Source: Pseudomonadota bacterium
Lineage (GTDB): Bacteria > Pseudomonadota > Alphaproteobacteria > Rhizobiales > Xanthobacteraceae
Length of the DNA: 9,490 bases
Direction of reading: 5' to 3'
Assembly (NCBI GenBank): GCA_021779635.1
Contig: JAJYAH010000208.1
Coordinates: 1-9,490 of the forward strand
In this document: positions 1-5,339 of the stretch, in pieces
How positions within the stretch are numbered: position 1 is the stretch's first letter
How the letters are laid out: the number at the start of each line of letters is the position of its first letter
Program-made: the position numbers and the translations under genes
The notes under the pieces: model-generated
What the model was told of the DNA's origin: nothing
Databases searched by the model: none
Seen by the model: only the letters and a program-made list of their open reading frames with translations

Positions 1-120
1 GCGTCCTGCTGCTACGGAATCCTCAAGATCGAGGATCAGCGCGTCGGCGCCGCAGCTGGATGCCTTGGTGAATTTGTGCGCGCTGTCGGCGGGCACAAAC
101 AGGAGCGAGCGCAGCTTCAT
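1..120 (-). CDS. CitE-like CoA-ester lyase (HpcH/HpaI aldolase family), partial, N-terminus only
   Basis: Forty N-terminal codons are in the window; the gene continues past base 1. The reading begins MKLRSLLFVPADS and continues through a K-A...GADALILDLEDSV stretch (about residues 19-37). This is the first beta strand and the conserved LDLEDSV strand of the CitE / malyl-CoA lyase / beta-hydroxyacyl-CoA lyase fold. Members cleave or form a C-C bond of a 3-hydroxyacyl-CoA (malyl-CoA, citramalyl-CoA, HMG-CoA) with Mg2+. The Mg2+ ligands and catalytic residues lie outside the window, so the substrate cannot be called. The ATG overlaps the stop codon of the upstream MaoC gene as ATGA (117-120), implying translational coupling, with GGCGG just upstream as a weak ribosome site. 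A MaoC hydratase paired with a CitE lyase fits hydration of an enoyl-CoA followed by cleavage of the hydroxyacyl-CoA; that role is inferred. Confidence 0.85.
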   Translation of the reverse strand, partial: MKLRSLLFVPADSAHKFTKASSCGADALILDLEDSVAAGR

Positions 121-569
121 GTCGGCCGCCGCATCATCAGCCCGGTGCGGCGGCAATACGCCACCTCTTCGTCGCGCTGATTGAATCCACGATGCTCGAA
201 GGTGACGATCCCCTGGGTCGGGCGCGACTTGCTGTCGCGAACCGCCAGAATTTTCGTCTCCGCCCGCAGGGTGTCGCCGGCAAACACCGGGCGCGGGAAT
301 TTGGTCTCCTCGAAACCCAGATTCCCGACCGTGGTCCCCAGCGTGGTGTCCTGCACCGTGAGGCCGATGATCAGACCGAGCGTGAAGATCGAATTCATCA
401 ACGGTTTGCCGAACTCGGTCGACTTGGAATATTCGTGGTCGATATGAACCCTGGCCGGATTATAGGTCAGCGCCGAAAACAGGATATTGTCCATGTCGGT
501 CACCGTGCGCCGGATCTCGTGCACGAACGTCTGCCCGACCGAGAATTGTTCGAGGTAAAGTCCCGCCAT
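117..569 (-). CDS. MaoC-family (hot-dog fold) enoyl-CoA hydratase/dehydratase
   Basis: A 150-residue single-domain hot-dog protein, expected to hydrate a trans-2-enoyl-CoA (or dehydrate the 3-hydroxyacyl-CoA) in the cytoplasm. The reading opens MAGLYLEQFSVGQTF, typical of MaoC proteins. The helix and catalytic loop follow (Thr35, Asn37, Pro38, His42, Asp44 in LTYNPARVHID), then EFGKPLMNS (52-60) and the FPRPVFAGDTL strand (91-101). The classical hydratase-2 motif has Asp where this protein has Thr35; Asn and His are kept. I chose the ATG at 569 over an upstream in-frame ATG at 632. It is preceded by AAGGAAAG about 8 bases upstream, and the family begins here, whereas the 21 extra residues look like no MaoC N-terminus. 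It lies 67 bases after the SDR gene and overlaps the lyase gene by 4 bases. Short MaoC proteins next to CitE lyases are known elsewhere, for example Rv2499c/Rv2498c of Mycobacterium tuberculosis. Substrate unknown. Confidence 0.9.
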   Translation of the reverse strand: MAGLYLEQFSVGQTFVHEIRRTVTDMDNILFSALTYNPARVHIDHEYSKSTEFGKPLMNSIFTLGLIIGLTVQDTTLGTTVGNLGFEETKFPRPVFAGDTLRAETKILAVRDSKSRPTQGIVTFEHRGFNQRDEEVAYCRRTGLMMRRPT

Positions 570-636
570 TGCCGTCTTTCCTTGTTGTTTCCATCCTGGA
601 AACGAAACTATCGCAACGCCGACGAATGGCAATCCG

Positions 637-1518
637 TCAGGATTGCAGGTCAGGCTTTTTCTTCAGCAGGTCCGGCAGTGTCGAGCGATGAAATCCTTCA
701 AACGGAGCCGACCGATCATGGGGCTGCAGCTTCCAGGTGTTGCGCGCATTCGGCGTCCCGCCATCGACGCGGATACATGACCCCGTGATGTAGGCCGCTG
801 CCGGCGACAGCAGAAACAGGATGGCGGCGGATATTTCCGCTTCGGTGCCGAAGCGCTGCAGCGGCACGCCGGCGGTGAAGTCGAGGATCTTGGCCTGCAT
901 CTCCGGCGCATAGGTGTCGAAACCGCTGGATATGATTCCGCCCGGCGCGACTGCGTTGACACGCACGCCCGAGGCCGACCATTCACAGGCCGCGGTTTCG
1001 GTCAACGTCAGCATGCCGCCCCGCGCGGCCCCCGAATGGGCGAATTCAGGCCAGCCGTGCCAGATATCGGCAATGATGTTGACGATGGCGCCGCCATGGG
1101 CCTCCATCCAGCGATTGTAGACTTCGCGCATGAAAATGAAGCCGCCGGTCAGGTTGTTGCGGACCACAGCCTCGAAGCCCCTGGTCGAAATGGTCTTCAT
1201 CGGCGCGCGAAACTGACCGCCGGCATTATTGACCAGGCCGTCGATCCGGCCGTGCGTGCCAAGCACCGCGTCGATCGCCGCAATGACCATCGCCTCGTCG
1301 CGTATATCGCAGACGTGGCTGGTGACCCGGCCGCCATCCTCCTCGATCTCGGCCTTGACCTCGGCGAGTTTTTCGGCGGTGCGTCCCAGGATCGCGACAT
1401 TGGCGCCGAGTGCCGCGAGCTCATGCGCGGTGCAGCGTCCGATGCCGCTGCCGCCACCGGTGACGATAATGGTCTGATCCTTGAACAGATCGGGCCGAAA
1501 GATCGATTGATAGGGCAT
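637..1518 (-). CDS. SDR-family oxidoreductase, PECR-like (trans-2-enoyl-CoA reductase type)
   Basis: A 293-residue short-chain dehydrogenase/reductase. The NAD(P)-binding TGGGSGIG is at 20-27, NNAG at 97-100, and the C-terminal LLSPAAAYITG...DGG at 237-254. The classical YxxxK is replaced by Ser162 and Arg166 in AHSGAARGGM. That HSGAAR segment, VNNAGGQF, HGGAIVNII and EWSASGVRVNAVAPGG closely match my memory of peroxisomal trans-2-enoyl-CoA reductase (PECR). I therefore infer an NADPH-type reductase acting on an acyl-CoA rather than an alcohol dehydrogenase. The ATG at 1518 is chosen because GGAG lies 6 bases upstream and the family begins near MPYQSIFRPDLF; the 26 codons before it look non-coding. 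The C-terminal tail (about 255-293, basic, ending KKKPDLQS) extends past the SDR core, as PECR also does. First gene of the unit that continues to MaoC and CitE. Exact substrate is not deducible. Confidence 0.88.
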   Translation of the reverse strand: MPYQSIFRPDLFKDQTIIVTGGGSGIGRCTAHELAALGANVAILGRTAEKLAEVKAEIEEDGGRVTSHVCDIRDEAMVIAAIDAVLGTHGRIDGLVNNAGGQFRAPMKTISTRGFEAVVRNNLTGGFIFMREVYNRWMEAHGGAIVNIIADIWHGWPEFAHSGAARGGMLTLTETAACEWSASGVRVNAVAPGGIISSGFDTYAPEMQAKILDFTAGVPLQRFGTEAEISAAILFLLSPAAAYITGSCIRVDGGTPNARNTWKLQPHDRSAPFEGFHRSTLPDLLKKKPDLQS

Positions 1519-1752
1519 CGCGTTCTCCGCGCTGGTCTTCTTGCAGGTGTTTATCCGGTGCGGCAGCGCATGAAACGAAAGCCCGTTCGCCCGCAATTGC
1601 GCTGACCGTCGACGGCAAGGGTCTTAACGACAAGCCTCTCGGCGATGTCCCTGTGCTCGGACTTCCGGGTCTTGCCGCCGGCGGCCGAAACCTGCTCCCT
1701 CCCGGTTGCCAATACCTGCCTCATCCCTCATCAACCCGGTTCGCCGGATATC

Positions 1753-1766
1753 GTTCGCTAGCATAC
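1753..1766. promoter_or_regulatory. Possible third, weak MarR operator-like site
   Basis: Plus strand GTTCGCTAGCATAC matches ten of fourteen positions of the site at 4183-4196 (ATACGCTACCGTAC), including the shared core CGCTA-C. It abuts the predicted -10 of the PECR-MaoC-CitE unit. The match is weaker than between the two sites beside the regulator gene, so this may be chance. Confidence 0.25.
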
Positions 1767-1772
1767 CTTATA
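1767..1772 (-). promoter_or_regulatory. Predicted -10 element of the PECR-MaoC-CitE unit
   Basis: Minus strand TATAAG, 16 bases from the TTGGCA at 1789-1794. The operator-like sequence at 1753-1766 starts on the next base, so a bound repressor would sit on the transcription start. Confidence 0.4.
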
Positions 1773-1788
1773 TCATAGAACGACTTTC

Positions 1789-1794
1789 TGCCAA
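1789..1794 (-). promoter_or_regulatory. Predicted -35 element of the PECR-MaoC-CitE unit
   Basis: On the minus strand this reads TTGGCA, five of six to the sigma70 consensus, with a 16-base spacer to TATAAG. It is the best promoter match I found in the 460-base region between the SDR start and the plus-strand gene. It would start transcription near 1760 and leave a leader of about 240 bases before the SDR ATG. Prediction by eye only. Confidence 0.4.
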
Positions 1795-1869
1795 CCGGAA
1801 AAAGACAAAGCCGCGCGCGACCTGACAAGGCCCCGCTGCCGCCACGACGCTGAGGGGTTCCGGTCAGCC

Positions 1870-1904
1870 GTTGTAACCGAGGCGATTTCAATCCCTCGGA
1901 CAAC
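1870..1904. repeat. Bulged inverted repeat upstream of the exported Cys-Cys protein gene
   Basis: The left arm GTTGT-AA-CCGAGG (1870-1882) pairs with CCTCGGACAAC (1894-1904): eleven base pairs interrupted by a two-base AA bulge, around an 11-base loop. Neither strand shows a T-run after it, so it is not a standard terminator. It lies 75 bases before the ATG at 1979 and could be an operator or a structured leader. Confidence 0.5.
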
Positions 1905-1978
1905 CTGCTATGTTGTTTCACCAGTCTTGGTTCCCGAGAGCATGCGTCTGTGCGGCAGTACGCCGGTCGAGGGTATGG

Positions 1979-2335
1979 ATGAGGCCGCTATTCGCCAGCA
2001 TCCTGATTGTGGGCGCCAGCATGCTAACCGGGGCGCCGCTGGCCGCGCGCGATGACGGGCGGTATGCCAACTCGCCGCTCAAATCATGGTTCGACAGCTT
2101 GCGCTCCGGCCGCGGACCGTGTTGTTCCGATGCCGACGGCACCGTCGTCAGCGACGTCGATTGGGAGTCGAAAGACGGTCACTATCGCGTTCGGCCTGAA
2201 GGCGAGTGGATCGACGTTCCCGATGACGCCGTGATCACGCAACCGAACCTGGCGGGGCGGACAATGGTCTGGCCGATGCCTCGTGATGACAAGCCACCCT
2301 TGATCCGATGCTTCATGCCCGGGCCCATGGGATAG
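1979..2335 (+). CDS. Small exported protein with a Cys-Cys motif, function unknown
   Basis: 118 residues. The first 23 form a signal peptide (MRPLFASILIVGASMLTGAP-LAA), so the mature protein of about 95 residues should be periplasmic. It contains SPLKSWFDSLRSGRGPCCSD (32-51), with adjacent Cys48-Cys49, then a DWESKDGHYRVR strand and ends IRCFMPGPM with Cys111. I recognise this layout from hypothetical proteins of Bradyrhizobium-like genomes but know no function. The three cysteines could give one disulfide plus one free or metal-binding thiol, which is inference. The ATG at 1979 is preferred to the one at 1910, because GAGGG lies 5 bases upstream and it places the signal peptide at the N-terminus. 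Transcribed convergently with the crotonase gene and alone on its strand here; no link to the CoA genes is evident. Confidence 0.8.
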   Translation: MRPLFASILIVGASMLTGAPLAARDDGRYANSPLKSWFDSLRSGRGPCCSDADGTVVSDVDWESKDGHYRVRPEGEWIDVPDDAVITQPNLAGRTMVWPMPRDDKPPLIRCFMPGPMG

Positions 2336-2359
2336 CTTCGCCCAATCTATCGCACCGGC

Positions 2360-2408
2360 GGACAGGCTTGCCGAGCAGGATCAGCCGGGCCGGCCGCCGG
2401 CCTTGTCC
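2360..2408. terminator. Putative bidirectional stem-loop between convergent genes
   Basis: GGACAGGC (2360-2367) pairs with GCCTTGTCC (2400-2408) apart from one bulged T. Inside it lies an alternative GC-rich hairpin, GGCCGG-CCG-CCGGCC (2388-2402). It sits in the 81-base gap between the stop codons of the exported-protein gene and the crotonase gene, where a shared terminator is expected. There is no U-tract, so the assignment rests on position and structure. Confidence 0.35.
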
Positions 2409-2416
2409 AGCTGAAG

Positions 2417-3217
2417 CTATTTTCCGCGAAATACCGGCTTGCGCTTTTCCCGGAATGCCTTCACGCCCTCTCGCGCATCCGCCGTTCGGGAAACGGCAGC
2501 AAGGGTTTGCGCCTCGTCCTCCATCTGGCTTTCCAGCGAGCGGTTCGGCGTCTGCAAAAACAGCCGCTTGATACCACCGAAGGCCTCGGTCGGGCCCGAC
2601 GCCAGTTCGCGCGCGATCCTTTCGGCTTCTTTCAGAACCGCATCGTCGCTGGCAACAACGTCGACCAGGCCGGACGACAATGCCGCGTCGGCATCCATTG
2701 TCTCCGACGTCAGGAAGAAGCGGCGGGCACGCGAAGGCCCGATGCGCCGCGTCACGGTCGTCGTCGAGCCGCTGTCAGGCGTGAAGCCGATCCTGGCAAA
2801 TGCCGCCGAAATGCGCGCTGACTTTCCGATCACGATCATGTCGCCCGCGGCCATCAGCGAGACGCTTCCGCCCGCGACGTTGCCCTGCACCGCCATCACC
2901 ACCGGCGCCCGCATCCGAACCATCCGCACGATCGCGTGATGCAAATCGGAAGTCCAGATCTTGACGGTTCGCGGCAGGTTATCGCCGCTTGCCGCCAGCG
3001 CAATCAAGTCGCCGCCGACACTGAACAGTTTCCCGCGTGCCGAGATCAGCACCGCCCTGACGTCGTCGCGTTCGCTCAACTCGGCCATGCAGAGATTGAA
3101 CTCGCGGCAGAATGCGCCGTCGATGGGATTGCCCCTGTCGGGCTGGTTGAGCACGATATGCGCGAGGCCGTCGGAGATCGTGCATTCAAAGCTCGTGGTC
3201 GGTGTAGCCAAGCCCAT
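2417..3217 (-). CDS. Crotonase-superfamily enoyl-CoA isomerase/hydratase, PaaG-like
   Basis: 266 residues, the normal crotonase length. Oxyanion-hole segments are FSVGGDL (65-71) and GNVAGGS (112-118); the C-terminal trimerisation part ends EGVKAFREKRKPVF. The two glutamates that drive water addition in classical enoyl-CoA hydratase are absent: the GGGCEL position reads GGSVSL (Ser120), and the second falls in AAFARIGFTPDSG, where Phe140 aligns. By contrast AF-RIG--PDSG with Asp148 is the signature of PaaG-type ring-opening/delta3-delta2 isomerases, in which an Asp in that region is catalytic. I therefore infer double-bond isomerisation, or another reaction on a CoA thioester, rather than plain hydration. 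The ATG at 3217 has an excellent ribosome site, GGGAGG with a 6-base spacer; a longer in-frame ATG at 3427 lies inside the upstream gene. Second gene of the unit, 40 bases after the DECR-like SDR. Confidence 0.88.
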   Translation of the reverse strand: MGLATPTTSFECTISDGLAHIVLNQPDRGNPIDGAFCREFNLCMAELSERDDVRAVLISARGKLFSVGGDLIALAASGDNLPRTVKIWTSDLHHAIVRMVRMRAPVVMAVQGNVAGGSVSLMAAGDMIVIGKSARISAAFARIGFTPDSGSTTTVTRRIGPSRARRFFLTSETMDADAALSSGLVDVVASDDAVLKEAERIARELASGPTEAFGGIKRLFLQTPNRSLESQMEDEAQTLAAVSRTADAREGVKAFREKRKPVFRGK

Positions 3218-3257
3218 TTTTTCCTCCCGGCTTTCTGATCGCAGGTCGCGAAGGCGT

Positions 3258-4139
3258 TCAGGCCGACCGGCCGGCTTTTTCCTTGCGCGAGGAAGCCTGG
3301 ATGGCTTCTCGCGCACGCTGCCATTCTTCCTTCGAAAGTTTCGAAAGTCCGGCGAAGGTACTGGGCGCTGCCAGATGGTGCCCGCCGTCGATGCTGATGG
3401 TGTCGCCGGTGATGTAACCGCAGCCATCCGACATCAAAAAAATCATCAAATGACGCAATTCGTCCATTTTCCCGAAGCGCCGCAGCGGCACGTCGTCGGC
3501 CTGCGTCGGGCCTACCGCGGTTTCCGCCAGCGGATTGAGTTTGTCCCATGCACTTTCAGTTGGGAACGGACCCGGCGCGATCGCGTTGACGCGAATTCCG
3601 TAAGGACCCCATTCCACGGCCAGCGACATCGTCATCGCATGGACGGCCGCCTTCGCCATCGCCGCCGGCACGACATAGGCCGAGCCGGTCCACACCCATG
3701 TGACGAGGTTACTCACGATCGCGCCTGGAAGACCGTCGGCGATCCAGCGCTTGCCGCACGCCTGCGCGGCGTAGAACGACCCGTCCATCACCGTGGAGCG
3801 GATCGCCTCGTAGCCTCGGGGAGATAATGTCTCGGTCGGAGCCAGAAAATTCGCGCCGGCATTGTTGACGAGACCGGTGAGCGGCCCGGTTGCCCAGATC
3901 GCCGACATCATCGCATCGATGCTTTCGGAATCGCGGATATTGGCGACGAAGGCGTCAGCCCGGCCGCCCGATCGCGTCCGGATCTCGCCGACCGCCTGAT
4001 CGAGCACATCCTGCCTGCGGCCACAGATGAAAACATGTGCGCCGTGTGCGGCAAACCCCACCGACATTTCCTTGCCGAGGCCGGTTCCGCCCCCGGTCAC
4101 CAGAATACGCTTTCCGTCAAGCACGTCGCGGGTAAACAC
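3258..4139 (-). CDS. SDR-family oxidoreductase, DECR-like (2,4-dienoyl-CoA reductase type)
   Basis: 293 residues. Rossmann TGGGTGLG at 15-22, NNAG at 92-95, and C-terminal GYITGDTISIDGG (241-253). The active-site Lys163 is kept (AAMAKAAV), but the Tyr four residues before it is Ala159. That pattern, with LAVEWGPYGIRVNAIAPGPF (173-192), matches 2,4-dienoyl-CoA reductases of the DECR1/DECR2 type as I remember them; these are NADPH enzymes that work without the SDR tyrosine. The predicted reaction is reduction of a 2,4-dienoyl-CoA or similar conjugated acyl-CoA. The start is GTG (4139-4137), with GAGGA 9 bases upstream; the nearby ATG (revcomp of 4154-4156) is out of frame. The polar, basic C-terminal tail (about 265-293) is longer than in minimal SDRs. 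First gene of the SDR-crotonase unit, divergent from the MarR regulator. Confidence 0.88.
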   Translation of the reverse strand: MFTRDVLDGKRILVTGGGTGLGKEMSVGFAAHGAHVFICGRRQDVLDQAVGEIRTRSGGRADAFVANIRDSESIDAMMSAIWATGPLTGLVNNAGANFLAPTETLSPRGYEAIRSTVMDGSFYAAQACGKRWIADGLPGAIVSNLVTWVWTGSAYVVPAAMAKAAVHAMTMSLAVEWGPYGIRVNAIAPGPFPTESAWDKLNPLAETAVGPTQADDVPLRRFGKMDELRHLMIFLMSDGCGYITGDTISIDGGHHLAAPSTFAGLSKLSKEEWQRAREAIQASSRKEKAGRSA

Positions 4140-4179
4140 GGGCGGGGATCCTCATCGGTGACGGGGTGGCCATCAAAAA

Positions 4180-4185
4180 CTAATA
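4180..4185 (-). promoter_or_regulatory. Predicted -10 element of the SDR-crotonase unit
   Basis: Minus strand TATTAG with a 17-base spacer from TTTACA. The operator-like site 4183-4196 overlaps this hexamer and fills most of the spacer, the classic place for a repressor that excludes RNA polymerase. Confidence 0.5.
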
Positions 4186-4196
4186 CGCTACCGTAC
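4183..4196. promoter_or_regulatory. Candidate MarR operator 1 (overlaps the SDR-crotonase promoter)
   Basis: Sequence ATACGCTACCGTAC shares eleven of fourteen positions with the palindromic site at 4238-4251 and keeps its ACG-N4-CGT core. Lies across the spacer and -10 of the minus-strand promoter. Centre-to-centre distance to site 2 is 55 bases, about five helical turns, so both could be bound on one face of the DNA. Confidence 0.5.
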
Positions 4197-4202
4197 TTAA
4201 TT

Positions 4203-4208
4203 TGTAAA
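4203..4208 (-). promoter_or_regulatory. Predicted -35 element of the SDR-crotonase unit
   Basis: Minus strand TTTACA, five of six to consensus, 17 bases from TATTAG at 4180-4185. Predicted start near 4173, giving a short leader of about 33 bases before the GTG start. Confidence 0.5.
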
Positions 4209-4237
4209 CTGGCCCTCCCCGGCATCGACCTTTTAAG

Positions 4238-4251
4238 ATACGCTGGCGTAT
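4238..4251. promoter_or_regulatory. Candidate MarR operator 2 (overlaps the regulator's own promoter)
   Basis: Perfect inverted repeat ATACGC-TG-GCGTAT, six-base arms around two bases, the size and symmetry expected for a MarR dimer. It overlaps the predicted plus-strand -10 TATGAT (4249-4254), which suggests autoregulation of the divergent MarR gene. A possible -35, TCGACC (4225-4230), lies 18 bases upstream and is poor. Confidence 0.55.
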
Positions 4252-4254
4252 GAT
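4249..4254 (+). promoter_or_regulatory. Predicted -10 element of the MarR gene
   Basis: TATGAT, five of six to consensus, paired with a weak -35 TCGACC (4225-4230, 18-base spacer). It would start transcription near 4261 and leave a leader of about 77 bases. Confidence 0.4.
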
Positions 4255-4337
4255 ATAGCTGCGCTGCAGTTCGTCTCCGGCGGATGCCGACGGCATCGCC
4301 GTTCCGAAAAATTGCCATCCGCGAAAGAAGTGTCTCG

Positions 4338-4877
4338 ATGATCGATCGGCCAGACTGGTATCTCCGCCTGGGATATCTCATCCACGATGTTTCGCGGTTG
4401 CGGCGAATGATGTTCGACAGGGAGCTCGCGCCGCTGGGAATTACGCGGTCGCAGTGGTGGGTGCTGGCATTCATTTCGCGCAAGGACGGGCTGCCGCAAA
4501 CCCAGCTCGCCAACGAACTCGACGTCGGCAAGGTCGCCCTGGGCGCGCTGATCGACCGGCTGGAAACCTCCGGCTTCGTCGTCCGGCAGGCCGATCCGGT
4601 CGACCGCCGCGTCAAGCGCGTCTACCTTACCAAGCAGGCGCGCGGGTTTCTGGAAAAGCTCCGCAAGGAGACCGACAAATTCAACGCCAAGATCGTGACC
4701 GGCATCCAGCGAAACCAGCTGGAGATCACATCGGATGCGCTGCTTGCGATGAAGCGCAACCTGCTGGCGATGTCGGGGGAAACCATGTCGGAAGATAGCG
4801 GGACTATCGATACCGCAAAGCCGGCAAAGCGGCACAAGAGAAAGCCTGCGGAACAGCGTCACGTCAGCGGCGGCTGA
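4338..4877 (+). CDS. MarR-family transcriptional regulator
   Basis: 179 residues, slightly longer than a typical MarR protein (about 140-160) because of a Lys/Arg-rich tail. Residues 7-30 form the N-terminal dimerisation helix. The winged helix follows: LGITRSQWWVL (33-43), LPQTQLANELDVGKVALGAL (52-71) containing the recognition helix, IDRLETSGFVVRQ (72-84), and the wing with the family hallmark D-P-x-D-R-R (86-91) and V-x-L-T (95-98). The C-terminal helices (99-145) complete the dimer. The tail 146-179 is polar and basic (KPAKRHKRKP) and probably disordered. The start is ATG 4338, with AAAGAAG about 7 bases upstream; an ATG at 4284 would add 18 unlikely residues. Divergent from the SDR-crotonase unit with two candidate operators between, so it probably represses those genes and itself. 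MarR regulators of CoA catabolism often bind the acyl-CoA substrate (CouR, BadR); the ligand here is unknown. Confidence 0.92.
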   Translation: MIDRPDWYLRLGYLIHDVSRLRRMMFDRELAPLGITRSQWWVLAFISRKDGLPQTQLANELDVGKVALGALIDRLETSGFVVRQADPVDRRVKRVYLTKQARGFLEKLRKETDKFNAKIVTGIQRNQLEITSDALLAMKRNLLAMSGETMSEDSGTIDTAKPAKRHKRKPAEQRHVSGG

Positions 4878-4895
4878 TTTCTGGGCGACAGAACC

Positions 4896-4916
4896 CGGCG
4901 GCAGAGCCTGCCGCCG
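4896..4916. terminator. GC-rich hairpin between convergent genes, probable terminator
   Basis: CGGCGGCAG-AGC-CTGCCGCCG is a perfect nine-base-pair stem with a three-base loop, located 19 bases after the MarR stop and 30 bases after the convergent YkvA stop. Neither side has a clear T-run, so it is either a U-tract-less terminator or a 3'-end stabiliser. Position between convergent genes supports termination for both. Confidence 0.5.
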
Positions 4917-4945
4917 ACGCGCGGCGACAATCGACGGCACGCCGA

Positions 4946-5326
4946 TCATTTGCCCCAATGCCCACACCCGATCCGGGCCAGCACGGCCGCCACAAAAATC
5001 CAGATCGTGATGATGACGATCGCCGCAATCTTGCCGGGTGGACGTTGTCCGGCCTCGATCGCCCTGACGCGATACTCCGCCATTACTTCCGTCGGGATCA
5101 ACGACACGACCAGCCAAATGCCGAGCGGCACGATGATCAAATCGTCCGCGTACCCGATCACCGGAATGAAGTCCGGAATGAGATCGATCGGCGACAGCGC
5201 ATATCCCGCAACGGCGATCGCGAGAACCCTGGCGTACCAGGGCACGCGGGGATCTCGGGCGGCGAGATAGACGGCGTGAACGTCACGTATCAGCCTGCGC
5301 GCCCAGATTTTCAGGATGCGGAGCAT
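4946..5326 (-). CDS. YkvA-family (DUF1232) small membrane protein
   Basis: 126 residues. The hallmark YkvA core, ALSPIDLIPDFIPVIGYADD followed by LIIVPLGIWL, occupies 43-72 and is essentially canonical. Two hydrophobic stretches can span the inner membrane: about 33-57 continuing to 63-77, and 99-118 (KIAAIVIITIWIFVAAVLARI). The N-terminus is basic and amphipathic (ILKIWARRLIRD). The family is widespread and its biochemical role is not established, so none is given. The start is the ATG at 5326, where the family alignment begins. It has no good Shine-Dalgarno sequence; a GAGGAGGAT lies about 30 bases upstream, within the hairpin region at 5340-5359. The gene follows the binding-protein gene on the same strand after 57 bases and could be cotranscribed. 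Confidence 0.9.
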   Translation of the reverse strand: MLRILKIWARRLIRDVHAVYLAARDPRVPWYARVLAIAVAGYALSPIDLIPDFIPVIGYADDLIIVPLGIWLVVSLIPTEVMAEYRVRAIEAGQRPPGKIAAIVIITIWIFVAAVLARIGCGHWGK

Positions 5327-5339
5327 AGCCCATGATGCC

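Larger units (their letters stand above)
1519..1978. other. 460-base region between divergent genes: leader, promoter, inverted repeat
   Basis: No convincing gene lies here. The open frames in it have unlikely composition and no ribosome site tied to a recognisable protein. It holds the predicted minus-strand promoter (1767-1794), a candidate operator (1753-1766), a roughly 240-base minus-strand leader (1519 to about 1760) with a GCCGCCGGCGGC self-complementary stretch near 1674-1685, and the inverted repeat at 1870-1904. The ribosome site GAGGG of the plus-strand gene is at 1969-1973. Confidence 0.6.

Noticed and set aside
192..788. 198-codon plus-strand open frame
   Set aside because: Antisense to the MaoC gene and the end of the PECR-like gene, both of which have family motifs; its protein shows no recognisable domain. 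An effect of GC-rich codon bias.
1721..1921. 66-codon minus-strand open frame in the 1519-1978 gap
   Set aside because: Covers the predicted promoter and the inverted repeat, has no ribosome site and a non-descript Arg/Gly-rich product.
3218..3427. N-terminal extension of the crotonase to an ATG at 3427
   Set aside because: It would run 170 bases into the upstream SDR gene; the ATG at 3217 has GGGAGG at ideal spacing and starts where the family does.
2961..3827. 288-codon plus-strand open frame
   Set aside because: Lies antisense across the crotonase and DECR-like SDR genes, spans their junction, and encodes Arg/Ser-rich sequence without motifs.
4233..5117. 294-codon minus-strand open frame
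   Set aside because: Antisense to the complete MarR gene and overlapping the YkvA gene in another frame; no domain visible.
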